From Micromonospora echinofusca (GTDB lineage: Bacteria > Actinomycetota > Actinomycetes > Mycobacteriales > Micromonosporaceae): 64,000 nt of DNA. Made by a program: the position numbers and the translations under genes. The notes below the pieces were generated by a model. That model saw nothing but the letters and a program-made list of their open reading frames with translations. It made no database searches and was not told where the DNA came from. Location of the stretch: the NCBI RefSeq assembly GCF_900091445.1, contig NZ_LT607733.1, forward strand, positions 2,187,501 to 2,251,500. Direction: 5' to 3'. This document shows positions 14,717 through 23,669 of the stretch, one piece after another; the first letter of the stretch is position 1, and every line of letters starts with the position of its first letter.

Positions 14717-17700
14717 TCAGCGCCCCCGCCCGTCGACCGCCACGACCCGCAGCTCGGCGGTGTACCGGCCGTCGGGCCCGGTGAGCCAGAGCTGGTCCGG
14801 CGCCGGCAGCATCTCCACCACGGAGACGGTGGCGTCGTCGCCGGCGTGCCGGCGGGCCCGGCGCACCGAGCGGGACACCAGGTCGACCGAGGCGAGACTG
14901 GTCAGGTCGGCGTGCACGGGTTTCCGCTCGCCCGCGCAGCGCAGGAACACGTGCCGCGGCAGGCCGTGGGCGCCGGCCCAGGCCCGCGCCTGCCGGAACC
15001 GCAGCGCCTCGTCGCGGGTTTCGGCGAAGGCGAGGTCGGCGGCGGCGAACGTCCACGCCTCGCGGCTGACCACCAGGGAGTCGATGGTGATCCGGGGCTG
15101 GTGGGCCGCCGGGGGCAGGATGCGGAAGAGCTGGGACAGCCCCGCGCCGACGACGTCGCCGAGGACGTGCGTCAGGTCCGCGTCGAAGCGCCCGTCGCGC
15201 GAGCGTACGCGCAGCCCGCCGGCCACCTCGACCAGGTCGCACTCGCCGACGCGCAGGCTGCGGCGCGGGTCGTGCCCGAACGAGTCGTGCGCGAACACCA
15301 GCCGGACGTCGTCCGGTCCGGTCAACGCGTTGCTCTGCCTGGTCGGCACGCCGCCCTCCTGGCCGGTCTCGGCGGGATAGACCGCCCCGGCGCCCACGTC
15401 CCGGGCCAGCGCGGCGCGCAGCGCGTCCGCCTCCGGGTGGTAGGCGATCCAGGTGGCGTACCGCAGGGTGTTGACGCCCGGGTGCAGCTCACCCAGGACC
15501 CACTCGTCGCCGGCGCGCATCAGGTCCGGGCTGTGCTGGCGCGCGGTCGGCCAGCCGGGCCGCCCCGGCGGGAAGGCGGCGGCGACCGCCGGGGCCAGCT
15601 GCGCCGCCGTGAGCCGGACGCGTCGCCCGTCCGCCGGCAGCGGCAGCACGTCGGCCCAGCGCCGGTGCAGCGCGGCGGTCAGCAGCGCGGTCAGCCGTTG
15701 CGGTGGATGGAACAGCGCCTCGCCGGCCAGCAGCCAGAAGTCGGCCAGCGGGACCACGTCGGTGCCCAGCTCGGCGGCCCGACGCCGGTAGATGTCGACG
15801 CAGAGGCGGCGGTAGAGCGTCGCGCCGGCGGCGGTGAACCAGCGCGCGCTCTCCAGCACCAGGCCGAGCGCGTCGCGGATCCCGTCGAGGCTCGCCTCGC
15901 CCACGCCGACCGTGCCGGCGCGCAGGCACTCCTCGTAGACGGGGGTGCGCCCGGCGTACATCGTGCCCGCGCGCCGGGTGGCGGGGACGCCGGCCAGCCG
16001 GGTGAACGTGGCCTCCAGCGCGGCCATCGCGGCGGTCAACCCGTCCGGGTCGCCGGCACACGCGGCGAGCGCGTCGCGGGCGGCGCAGAGCTCGTCCAGG
16101 GCGGCGAGCGCGGGCGCGCGCACGGCCTCGTCGGTGACCCGGGCCAGCCGGGCCCGCGCGGTCACCTCCGGCCGGGTGTCGTGCGGCGCCACCTCCGGCT
16201 GCCAGGCGATCCGGTGGGCCGCGGCCAACGTCTCCAGCACCTCGTGCACCTCCCGCGTCGACCGTGCTCCCGACCCGGGCTCGGCCAGCACCGCCGCCGC
16301 GACCTCGGTCGCGTCGCGGACCCCGTCGCAGGCGCGCAGCACCGCCGCCTCGGCGTCGCCGAGCCGCACCGGCGCGGCGAGCGGCACCCGCAGCGTCGTC
16401 CCGGCCAGCTCCAGGAAGGGCATGAGCCGGGGTACGAGCCACGGGCGCAGCCGGGACGCGTACGGCGCCAGCACCGCCGCGACCGCCCAGCCCTCCAGGT
16501 AGACCGTCCGCTCGGCCAGCAGCGCCGGCGGGTCGGCGGGGTCGACCCGTATGTGCGCGCCCGGCTCGATCCGCGCCCAGCCGACCGGCCCGAAGAAGCC
16601 GATGGTGTCGTTCTTGACGCAGTAGCGCTGGAGATAGCTGGTGACCAGCGCCTCGTGCTGGCGGTGCTTGGTGTTGCGGGTCGGGTTGTCGGCACCCCGG
16701 CGCAGCAGCGCGTCGACGCCGGTGCGCAGCGCGTGCGGGTTCTGCCAGGCCACCGCCTCACGGAAGCGGGGGTGGGCCGCCACCGCGTGCAGCGCGCCGG
16801 TGAGCCGGTCGACCGCCGCCGGGTACGCGGCCGCGTACGCCGCCTCGGCGTGGGCGACGCCGGCCGGGTCCCCGTCGGCCCGGGCCGCCACCACCCGGTC
16901 GGCGGCGGCGGCGAGTTCCGCGTCGCCGATCGGGGCCAGCAGGTCCACGGGCAGGCCGGCGCCCCGCAGGCAGACCGTGCGCCACAGCGCCCACCCGTCG
17001 GTCAGCCGGGCCAGGTGCGCGGGGCGCTCGCGCCCGTCGCGGTGCGCGACGCGGTCGCGGCGACGCATCGCCGGCCCGGCCTGCCCCCGGCCGGCCTGTG
17101 CCGGTCCGCTCGCCGCGTCGATCGCCGCCGCCGTCGCCGCCAGGGTCGGCGCCTGGTAGAACGGGCCCACGCCCAGCTGCACGCCGAACGCCTCGCGGAT
17201 GCGGAACATCAGCCGGGTGACGGTGAGCGAGTTGCCGCCGAGGGCGAAGAAGCCGCTCTCCCGCCCGATGCTCGCGGGCGGGCGCCCGCCGGGCAGCAGC
17301 CGGGACCAGAGTTCGGCCAGCCGGTGCTCGGTCGGCGAGGCGGGCCCGGCGACGTCGGGATCATCCCCGGCGGGTTCGGGCGCCGGCAACGCGGCCCGGT
17401 CGACCTTGCCGTACGCGGTCGTCGGCAGCCGGTCGAGGACGACGTACGCGGCCGGCACGAGGTGGGCCGGCAGTCGGGCGGCGACGTGCTCACGCAGGCC
17501 CGCCGGAGTCGGCGCCGTCGGGCCGGCCGGCGTGACGTAGCCGACCAGGTGGCGCTCCGGGCCGTCGCCCCGTACGCCCACCGCCGCTGCCGTGACCCGC
17601 GGGTGTGCCCGCAGCACCGCCTCCACCTCGCCCGGCTCGACCCGGAACCCCCGGATCTTCACCTGCTCGTCGCGGCGGCCGAGGAACTCCAGCACGCCGT

Positions 17701-20194
17701 CCGCGCGCCAGCGCACGACGTCACCGGTGCGGTAGAGGCGCCCACCGGGCGTCTGCGGGTCCGGCACGAACGCCCGGGCGGTCGCCGCCGGGTCGCCGAG
17801 GTAGCCGCGAGCCAGCCCGTCGCCGCCGGTGTACAGCTCGCCCGCCACGCCGACCGGCACCGGCCGACCGTTTGCGTCGAGCACGTGGACGGTGGTCCAC
17901 GGCACGGGCCGGCCGATCGGCACCCGGTCGCCCACCGGCCCGGCCCCGCTCATCAGGTGGCAACTGGTCAGCGTGGTGTTCTCGGTCGGCCCGTACGCGT
18001 TGACCAGCGGCAGCCCGGCGCGCGCGGTGAGTACGGCGCGCACCGCGCGCGGGTCGGCCACGTCCCCGCCGGTGAGCAGCTGCCGTACGCCCGCCAGCGC
18101 GGTGACGTCCTCCTCGGCGAGCTGCCGGAAGAGCCCGGCGGTGAGGAAGGCGACCGTGACCCCGCCGTCGCGGATCAGCGCGGTCAGCCGGTCGAGGTCC
18201 ACCGGGTCCGGCGGCGCGACCACCGCCGTGGCGCCGGTCAGCAGCGCGCCCCAGATCTCCCAGGTGGACGCGTCGAACGCGATCGGGGCGAACTGGAGCA
18301 GCCGCTCGCCGGGCCCGAGAGTGGCGAAGTCCGGGTCGGACACCAGCCGCGCCACACCCCGGTGGGTGATCCCGACCCGCTTGGGCGTCCCGGTGGAGCC
18401 GGAGGTGTGCAGGACGCAGGCGAGCTGCGAGGGGTGGATCCGCCCCGGCGGCGGTCCGGCCGGCGCGGGTTCCCCGGGCGGCGCGTCGACGTCCAGCACC
18501 CGGACCGGGCCCAGGTCGGGCAGCGCGGCGGCGGCCCCGGCGGTGGTCAGCAGCAGGCGGGTGCCGCTGGCGGCCAGGAGGCCCGCGATCCGGGCGGGTG
18601 GGGCGGCCGGGTCCACGGGAAGGTACGCCCCGCCTGCCTTGAGTACGCCCAGCAGGGCCCGGATCAGCGGCTCGCCCCGGGGGAGCAGCACGGCGACGGG
18701 GGCCTCCCCGGTCACCCCGTACCCGCGCAGCGTCCCGGCCAGCCGGTCGGCCGCCCGGTCCAGCTCGGCGTACGAGACCGTGCGGTCGGCGAGGACCAGG
18801 GCGGTGGCGTCGGGGTCGTCGGCGACCCGGGCCGCGAAGACCTCCGGGATGGACGCGTCGCGGGGGCGGGGCCGGCGGGTGACGTTCCAGGCGGCGCGCA
18901 GCGGCGCCTCCCCGGCGGCGCCGAGATCCAGGTCGGCGAGGCGGGCGTCCGGCCGTTCGGCCAGCTCGCGCACGGTGTGGTGCAGTTGCGCGAGGATCCG
19001 CCGCGCCGAGGCGGCCAGCAGCCGGTTGTCGTCCCACGTCACGCCCAGGCACAGCGCCGGTTCGTCGAAGGCGTGCACCGTCAGCGGGTAGCCGGGCATG
19101 CGGTGGACGCGCGCCGAGCGTCGGGCCGCCTCCGGCCCGCCCTCGGCCAGGGCGGTGGCCAGTCGCTGCCGTTCGAAGACCACGAGGCTGTCCAGCAGCG
19201 GCGTGTCGGGTGCCAGGCCCGCCTGGTCGAGGATGGTGTGCAGCGGGGTGAGCTGATGCTCGCGCAGCCGCCGGATCCGGTCCGCCACGTCGGCGAGGAA
19301 CCGCCGCACCGTCCACCGTGGATCGGGGCGGATCCGCAGCGGCACCGTGTTGAGCAGCAGCCCGAGGATCTCCTCGGCGCCCGGGACGCTGCCGTACCGG
19401 CAGGATCTGGTGACCGCGAACGTCACGTCGTCGACCCCGCCGTAGCCGCCGCGCAGCAGCGCCCAGGCCGCGTGGACCACGGCGGCGACGCCGACGCCGA
19501 TCCCGGCGGCCGAGGCGCGCAGCCGGTCGGAGTCCGCCCGGGTCAGGACGATCTCGTCCGAGGCGGGCACGCCGCGGGCGTCGGGGTCCGCGTCGAGGCG
19601 GCCCGGCAGCGCCCGGGGCAGCGGGGCGCCGGCGAGGTGTTCCTTCCAGAACGCGTCGCCGGCGCTCGGGTCGCGCGTGCCCCACCACCGCACGAAGTCC
19701 GCGTACGGCGGCCGGGGCGGCGGATCGGACGCGCGGCCGGCCCGGCGCGCGGCGTAGTCGGCGAGGACCTCGTCGAGCAGCATCCGGGTGGAGCGGCCGT
19801 CGAGGATCGCGTGGTGGAAGGTGACGACGACGTGGTGGTCGGCCAGCGTGGTGACCCGCAGCAGGGGCGCCCGGCCGACGTCGAGGGGCTCGTGGCGGTC
19901 GGCGTCGAGGAAGTCGGCGAGCGCCGCGTCCCGCCACCGCAGGTCCGGCGCCACGGTGGGCAGCACGACTTGCGCCACGCCGTGCTCGCCGTCGACCTCG
20001 AAGGCCGTACGCAGCACCGCGTGCCGCCGCGTCGCGGCCTGCCAGGCGGCGCTGAACGCGTCGCGATCCGGCGGGCCGTCCCACCTGATCGTGACCTGCT
20101 GGACGTCCACGCCCCCGGCGGGCTGCCGCAGGGTCTGCAGCACCATGCCGCGTTGCACGGCGAGGGCCGGATACCGCTGGAGGCTGTCGTTCAT
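14717..20194 (-). CDS. NRPS module C-A-T fused to a LanB-like (lantibiotic dehydratase N-terminal) domain
   Basis: An 1825-residue chimera. The condensation domain (about 5-430) has HHAILDG and lacks the usual first C motif. The adenylation domain (about 445-940) has HTSGSTGTPK and code D-A-W-F-L-G-A-T-L, with no confident match, perhaps a hydrophobic residue. T has Ser989 in GGNSL. From about residue 1060 to the end the sequence is like the glutamylation part of class I lanthipeptide dehydratases or the related peptide aminoacyl-tRNA ligases (PEARLs): LQRYCVKNDTIGFFGPVGW, DSFGHDPRRSL and a PRITIDSLVVSREAW-type closing segment. No SpaB_C elimination domain follows. Known LanB enzymes use glutamyl-tRNA to activate Ser/Thr; PEARLs add an amino acid from aminoacyl-tRNA. 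Which applies here is unknown. It follows MbtH after 21 bases, with GAGGG before the ATG. Confidence 0.9.
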   Translation of the reverse strand: MNDSLQRYPALAVQRGMVLQTLRQPAGGVDVQQVTIRWDGPPDRDAFSAAWQAATRRHAVLRTAFEVDGEHGVAQVVLPTVAPDLRWRDAALADFLDADRHEPLDVGRAPLLRVTTLADHHVVVTFHHAILDGRSTRMLLDEVLADYAARRAGRASDPPPRPPYADFVRWWGTRDPSAGDAFWKEHLAGAPLPRALPGRLDADPDARGVPASDEIVLTRADSDRLRASAAGIGVGVAAVVHAAWALLRGGYGGVDDVTFAVTRSCRYGSVPGAEEILGLLLNTVPLRIRPDPRWTVRRFLADVADRIRRLREHQLTPLHTILDQAGLAPDTPLLDSLVVFERQRLATALAEGGPEAARRSARVHRMPGYPLTVHAFDEPALCLGVTWDDNRLLAASARRILAQLHHTVRELAERPDARLADLDLGAAGEAPLRAAWNVTRRPRPRDASIPEVFAARVADDPDATALVLADRTVSYAELDRAADRLAGTLRGYGVTGEAPVAVLLPRGEPLIRALLGVLKAGGAYLPVDPAAPPARIAGLLAASGTRLLLTTAGAAAALPDLGPVRVLDVDAPPGEPAPAGPPPGRIHPSQLACVLHTSGSTGTPKRVGITHRGVARLVSDPDFATLGPGERLLQFAPIAFDASTWEIWGALLTGATAVVAPPDPVDLDRLTALIRDGGVTVAFLTAGLFRQLAEEDVTALAGVRQLLTGGDVADPRAVRAVLTARAGLPLVNAYGPTENTTLTSCHLMSGAGPVGDRVPIGRPVPWTTVHVLDANGRPVPVGVAGELYTGGDGLARGYLGDPAATARAFVPDPQTPGGRLYRTGDVVRWRADGVLEFLGRRDEQVKIRGFRVEPGEVEAVLRAHPRVTAAAVGVRGDGPERHLVGYVTPAGPTAPTPAGLREHVAARLPAHLVPAAYVVLDRLPTTAYGKVDRAALPAPEPAGDDPDVAGPASPTEHRLAELWSRLLPGGRPPASIGRESGFFALGGNSLTVTRLMFRIREAFGVQLGVGPFYQAPTLAATAAAIDAASGPAQAGRGQAGPAMRRRDRVAHRDGRERPAHLARLTDGWALWRTVCLRGAGLPVDLLAPIGDAELAAAADRVVAARADGDPAGVAHAEAAYAAAYPAAVDRLTGALHAVAAHPRFREAVAWQNPHALRTGVDALLRRGADNPTRNTKHRQHEALVTSYLQRYCVKNDTIGFFGPVGWARIEPGAHIRVDPADPPALLAERTVYLEGWAVAAVLAPYASRLRPWLVPRLMPFLELAGTTLRVPLAAPVRLGDAEAAVLRACDGVRDATEVAAAVLAEPGSGARSTREVHEVLETLAAAHRIAWQPEVAPHDTRPEVTARARLARVTDEAVRAPALAALDELCAARDALAACAGDPDGLTAAMAALEATFTRLAGVPATRRAGTMYAGRTPVYEECLRAGTVGVGEASLDGIRDALGLVLESARWFTAAGATLYRRLCVDIYRRRAAELGTDVVPLADFWLLAGEALFHPPQRLTALLTAALHRRWADVLPLPADGRRVRLTAAQLAPAVAAAFPPGRPGWPTARQHSPDLMRAGDEWVLGELHPGVNTLRYATWIAYHPEADALRAALARDVGAGAVYPAETGQEGGVPTRQSNALTGPDDVRLVFAHDSFGHDPRRSLRVGECDLVEVAGGLRVRSRDGRFDADLTHVLGDVVGAGLSQLFRILPPAAHQPRITIDSLVVSREAWTFAAADLAFAETRDEALRFRQARAWAGAHGLPRHVFLRCAGERKPVHADLTSLASVDLVSRSVRRARRHAGDDATVSVVEMLPAPDQLWLTGPDGRYTAELRVVAVDGRGR

Positions 20195-20215
20195 GCGCCC
20201 TCGTCCGGTGCGGCG

Positions 20216-20437
20216 TCAGCCGGTCGCGGCGTGCTCGTCCATCCAGCGCCGCAACGACAGCGGCCGCATGTCCGTCCACACCTCGTCGATGTGGGCGAGG
20301 CACTCGGCGCGTGTCCCGGTGGTGCCCTCGCGCCGCCAGCCGGCGGGCAGTTCCCGGTCGTCCCACCAGATCGAGAACTGTTCCTCGTCGTTCACGACCA
20401 CCGCGTACGTCCGGGTGTCGTCGTCGTCAGCGCTCAT
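20216..20437 (-). CDS. mbtH: MbtH-like protein 1
   Basis: A 73-residue MbtH-family protein, which in known systems binds adenylation domains and supports their folding or activity. It has the family core NDEEQFSIWWDD, LPAGW and VWTDMRPLSLR. I chose the ATG at 20437 because AAGGGGG lies just upstream; a longer in-frame start at 20470 would add residues unlike the family. It sits immediately before the NRPS-LanB gene in the same direction. A second MbtH gene at 29413 serves the other arm. Confidence 0.95.
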   Translation of the reverse strand: MSADDDDTRTYAVVVNDEEQFSIWWDDRELPAGWRREGTTGTRAECLAHIDEVWTDMRPLSLRRWMDEHAATG

Positions 20438-20508
20438 CGGACCCCCTTCGCCGGGAAGGATTTCAGCCACGTCGATCGCGTGTCAAGGAATCGGGCGATC
20501 TTCCGACG

Positions 20509-21804
20509 TCAGGCGGAGGTGGGTCGTACGACCGGCTCCGGATCCGGTGTGGACGGCCCTGGCGGCGCGGCGGCGTCGCCGATCCGGGGCGTCCGGGCGA
20601 CCCAGCGGACGGCCGGCCCGGCGGCGAGCGCGCAGCCCACGAAGATCGCCGCGACGACCCACCAGCCCCAGCCGCCGGTCTGGATCGCCAGGAGCGTCAG
20701 GCCCACCGGCGCGAAGACGTCCGCCGTCGAGCTGACGGTCTGCGCCGTGCCGAGGTACACCCCGCGCGACGCGGCGGGCGGCACGTTGGTCTGGAAGAAC
20801 CAGAGCGCGGCCGAGAACCACAGCTCGGTGGTCGTCACCAGCACCACGACGCCGAGGAGCACCACGACGGTCCACCAGCCGCCGGTCCGGCCCGCGAGCG
20901 CGGCCACCGGGCAGGCGATCGCGGTGACCAGGGCGCCCCGGCGGATCAGGCGGGCCGCACCGGGAAGCGAGTCGGCGCCGCGCGCCGCCGGTACCTGCAA
21001 CGTGATCACCAGCACCGTGTTGAGGGCCAGCATCGCGCCGAGCAACGGCTTGGGGGCGTCGGTGTGGGTGATCGCCCAGAGCGGCAGGATCTCGACCAGG
21101 ATCACCGCGTGGAACATCATGACGGCGAGGAGCACGGCGGTCGTGACGTACGGCAGGTCCTTCAGCACCGCCCACCGCGACGTGGTGGTCGTCCGGTCGT
21201 GCCGCACCACGGGCGCGGCCGGGAGCCGGGTCACGAGGGCGGCGTTGAGCAGCGACAACGCCGAGTTGAGCAGCACCATGGCGACGAGCGCGGCGGGGGA
21301 GTCGAACGCCAGCGCGACGGCGCCGAGCCCGGTGCCGAGGGTGAACCCGGCGTTGAGGTACGAGCGCGCGTACGCCATCGTGCGCACCCGGTCCTCGGCC
21401 GGCATGGCGTCGGCGGTGTAGATGGTGCGCCCGGCGTTGGCGAAGGAGTCGGTGGCGGCGGCCACCACCATCAGCACCACGAAGCCCACGAAGGACCTCA
21501 CCAGCGGATAGGCGGCGAACGTCAGCGCCGACCCGAGCGCGCCGAGGGCCCAGGACCGCTGCCCGCCGATCCGGTCGGCCAGCGCGCCCAGGGGCAGGGA
21601 GGTGAGCACCCCCGCGAGCCCCGCGATCGAGAAGCCGACCCCGATCTGCCAGGCGCTGAGCCCGAGGACCTCGGTGAAGAACACGATGCTGCCGGTGAGG
21701 AAGGTGCCGCTGCCGACGGCCACCATGGCGGACTGGTACGCGATCGCCCGGGGCAGCCCGGGCGGCGGCAGGAGCCGGGACGCGGCGAATCGGTGACCGT
21801 CCAT
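20509..21804 (-). CDS. MFS transporter, probable exporter
   Basis: A 431-residue membrane protein with about 12 hydrophobic segments and the major-facilitator loop motif GALADRIGGQ between helices 2 and 3. The charged central loop (near RHDRTTTTSR) divides it into two halves and the C-terminal tail is hydrophilic. It lies 28 bases after the racemase gene and 71 bases before MbtH in the same direction, so it is probably cotranscribed with the left NRPS arm and may export the product or give self-protection. Substrate cannot be read from sequence. There is no strong ribosome site before the ATG, which suggests coupling to the upstream gene. Confidence 0.88.
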   Translation of the reverse strand: MDGHRFAASRLLPPPGLPRAIAYQSAMVAVGSGTFLTGSIVFFTEVLGLSAWQIGVGFSIAGLAGVLTSLPLGALADRIGGQRSWALGALGSALTFAAYPLVRSFVGFVVLMVVAAATDSFANAGRTIYTADAMPAEDRVRTMAYARSYLNAGFTLGTGLGAVALAFDSPAALVAMVLLNSALSLLNAALVTRLPAAPVVRHDRTTTTSRWAVLKDLPYVTTAVLLAVMMFHAVILVEILPLWAITHTDAPKPLLGAMLALNTVLVITLQVPAARGADSLPGAARLIRRGALVTAIACPVAALAGRTGGWWTVVVLLGVVVLVTTTELWFSAALWFFQTNVPPAASRGVYLGTAQTVSSTADVFAPVGLTLLAIQTGGWGWWVVAAIFVGCALAAGPAVRWVARTPRIGDAAAPPGPSTPDPEPVVRPTSA

Positions 21805-21832
21805 GGTGCCGGTCAGGCTACCCGGGCGACCG

Positions 21833-22960
21833 TCACGCCGCGCCCGCCCGCAGCACGAGCCGGTCGGTGGTCCTCTCCTCGACGTACGCCAGGTCGGCTT
21901 CCCAGCCGAGCCCGGGCGAGGCGGGCACCGCGACGAGGCCGTCGGTGCTCACGATCGGACGGGTGGTGACGTCGCGGGCGTAGTACTTGTCGGAGCCGGA
22001 GACGTCGGAGGGCAGCGTGAAGCCGGCGAGTGCGCTCAGCGCGACGTTGGCGGCCCGCCCGATGCCGAACTCGTGCATGCCGCCGCACCAGACCGGGACA
22101 CCATGCTCGCGCGCGAGGTCGTGCGCCCGTACGGCGTGGGTCAGCCCGCCCATCCGCGAGACCTTGACGTTGAGGACGCGTACGGCGCCCAGCCGCAGCG
22201 CGGTGACGAGGTCGTCCACCTCCTCGACGGACTCGTCGAGGCAGACGGGGGTGTCGATCCGCTCCTGGAGGGCGGCGTGCGCGACGAGGTCCCGTGGCGC
22301 GAACGGCTGCTCGATCATCATCAGGCCCAGGCCGTCGAGCGCCTCCAGGACGGCCCGGTGCCCGGGGACGTCCCGGTAGGCGCCGTTGGCGTCGACGTGC
22401 AGCGGCACGTCCGGGTGCGCCGCGCGGACGGCCCGTACGGGCTCGACGTCCCAGCCGGGCGCGATCTTGAGCTTGATCCGGCGGTAGCCCTCGTCGACCC
22501 GCAGCCGCACCTGCGCGAGGAGGTCGTCGACGGTGGGTTCGATGCCCAGGGAGACGCCCGCCTCGACGGTGCCGCGCGAGCCACCCAGCGCGTGCGCGAG
22601 GGAGACGCCGTTCGCGGTCGACCACAGTGCCCAGGCGGCGATGTCGAAACCGGCGCGGGCGAAGTGGTTGCCGCGTACCTTGCCGAGCGCCGTGGCCAGC
22701 TCCGCCGGGTGCGCCCAGTCGGTGCGCAGCACCATCGGCGCGAGGTGGTCCCGGGCGACCGCCCAGCAGCTCTCGACGGTCTCGGCGCAGTAGAACGGCC
22801 CGCTCGGCGACGCGATCTCGCCCCACCCGACGGCGCCGTCGGTGTCGGTGAGCGTGACCAGGACGTGCTCCAGCTCGCGCTTGGCGTGGGAGCTGGTCTG
22901 GAACCGGCGCACGAGCGGCAGCCGGACCCGGCGCAGCTCCACCACCTCGATCCGCCTCAC
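21833..22960 (-). CDS. Enolase-superfamily N-acylamino acid racemase / o-succinylbenzoate synthase-like
   Basis: A 375-residue member of the muconate-lactonising branch of the enolase superfamily. Visible features: the catalytic KxK pair in RIKLKIAPGWD, metal ligands in HVDANG, MIEQPF and CLDES, the second lysine in LNVKVSRMGGL, and the family signature WCGGMHEFGIGRAAN. This subfamily contains both o-succinylbenzoate synthase (menaquinone) and N-succinylamino acid racemase. No other menaquinone gene is present, whereas a GNAT acyltransferase and an M20 deacylase are, so racemisation of N-acylated amino acids is the better reading. GTG start; followed by MFS and NRPS genes in the same direction. 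Confidence 0.88.
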   Translation of the reverse strand: MRRIEVVELRRVRLPLVRRFQTSSHAKRELEHVLVTLTDTDGAVGWGEIASPSGPFYCAETVESCWAVARDHLAPMVLRTDWAHPAELATALGKVRGNHFARAGFDIAAWALWSTANGVSLAHALGGSRGTVEAGVSLGIEPTVDDLLAQVRLRVDEGYRRIKLKIAPGWDVEPVRAVRAAHPDVPLHVDANGAYRDVPGHRAVLEALDGLGLMMIEQPFAPRDLVAHAALQERIDTPVCLDESVEEVDDLVTALRLGAVRVLNVKVSRMGGLTHAVRAHDLAREHGVPVWCGGMHEFGIGRAANVALSALAGFTLPSDVSGSDKYYARDVTTRPIVSTDGLVAVPASPGLGWEADLAYVEERTTDRLVLRAGAA

Positions 22961-23033
22961 GACGTCCCCTTCCCGTGCTCGGCGTGGCCCCGGGCCGGCC
23001 CGGGGGCGGTCCCCGCGCCGCGCCGCCGGCCGG

Positions 23034-23669
23034 TCACGGCCGCTCCGCGTAGAGACCGAGCTCGGCGGCGAGGGCGTCGCGCTCGCGCAGGCGGCGACCG
23101 GCGCCCTTCGAGCTGGCGATGGTCAGGGTCGCGAGCAGGTGCAGCGCGAGCACCACCGAGGTGGGGGAGTTGGCGTACGAGGCGCTGTCGGCGCCGATGA
23201 CGATGCGCGCGGCGGCGCTCCCGGCCAACGGCGCGTCCTCGGCGTCGGTGACGAGCACCAGCCGACCGCCGTGGCGGACGTACGCGGCGGCGACGTCGAT
23301 GGTCTCGCGCCGGTAGCGCGCCATGCAGACGGCCACTAGCAGGTCGCCCTGGCGGATGTCGCCGAGCACGTCGAGGGAACGCAGCGCCGCGCCGTCGACG
23401 AGGTGCACGCCGGAGAGCCCGGCGCTGAGGTCGGCGGCGAGCAGGGACGCGAAGCCGAGCGACTTGCCGTGGCCGATCAGGTACCGGCGTCGGGCCGACA
23501 CGATGAGCGCCGCGGCCCGTTCGATCGCGTCCTGCTCGGCGGCCCACGCCAGGGCCCCGGCGAACTCGGTGCGTTGCTGCTCCAGGACCCGTTGCTTGAG
23601 CACCTGCGCCGACCTGCGCTGCACGTTGCGGTCGAAGCGCTCCGCGGGCGTCGATCTCGTCGTGGTCAT
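23034..23669 (-). CDS. SIS-domain protein (RpiR-like effector domain without HTH)
   Basis: A 211-residue protein with a sugar-isomerase-fold domain: YLIGHGKSLGFASLLAADLS, then GDLLVAVCMARYRRETIDVA and GGRLVLVTD. These are the phosphosugar-binding elements typical of RpiR regulators, but there is no room for the N-terminal helix-turn-helix; only about 45 basic, helical residues precede the domain. The ATG at 23669 overlaps the stop of the GNAT gene (ATGA). It could bind a phosphorylated or acylated ligand as an isomerase-like or regulatory protein. Similar SIS proteins do occur beside amino acid racemase cassettes, but its job here is not established. Confidence 0.8.
   Translation of the reverse strand: MTTTRSTPAERFDRNVQRRSAQVLKQRVLEQQRTEFAGALAWAAEQDAIERAAALIVSARRRYLIGHGKSLGFASLLAADLSAGLSGVHLVDGAALRSLDVLGDIRQGDLLVAVCMARYRRETIDVAAAYVRHGGRLVLVTDAEDAPLAGSAAARIVIGADSASYANSPTSVVLALHLLATLTIASSKGAGRRLRERDALAAELGLYAERP

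Noticed and set aside
14846..21421. A 2191-residue plus-strand open frame across the left NRPS genes
   Set aside because: It is antisense to clear NRPS, MbtH and MFS genes, has Arg/Gly/Val-rich low-complexity translation, and no domain motifs. High GC depletes stop codons on the opposite strand.
21833..22960. Menaquinone o-succinylbenzoate synthase (MenC)
   Set aside because: No other menaquinone gene is nearby, and the GNAT and M20 neighbours fit acylamino acid racemisation better.
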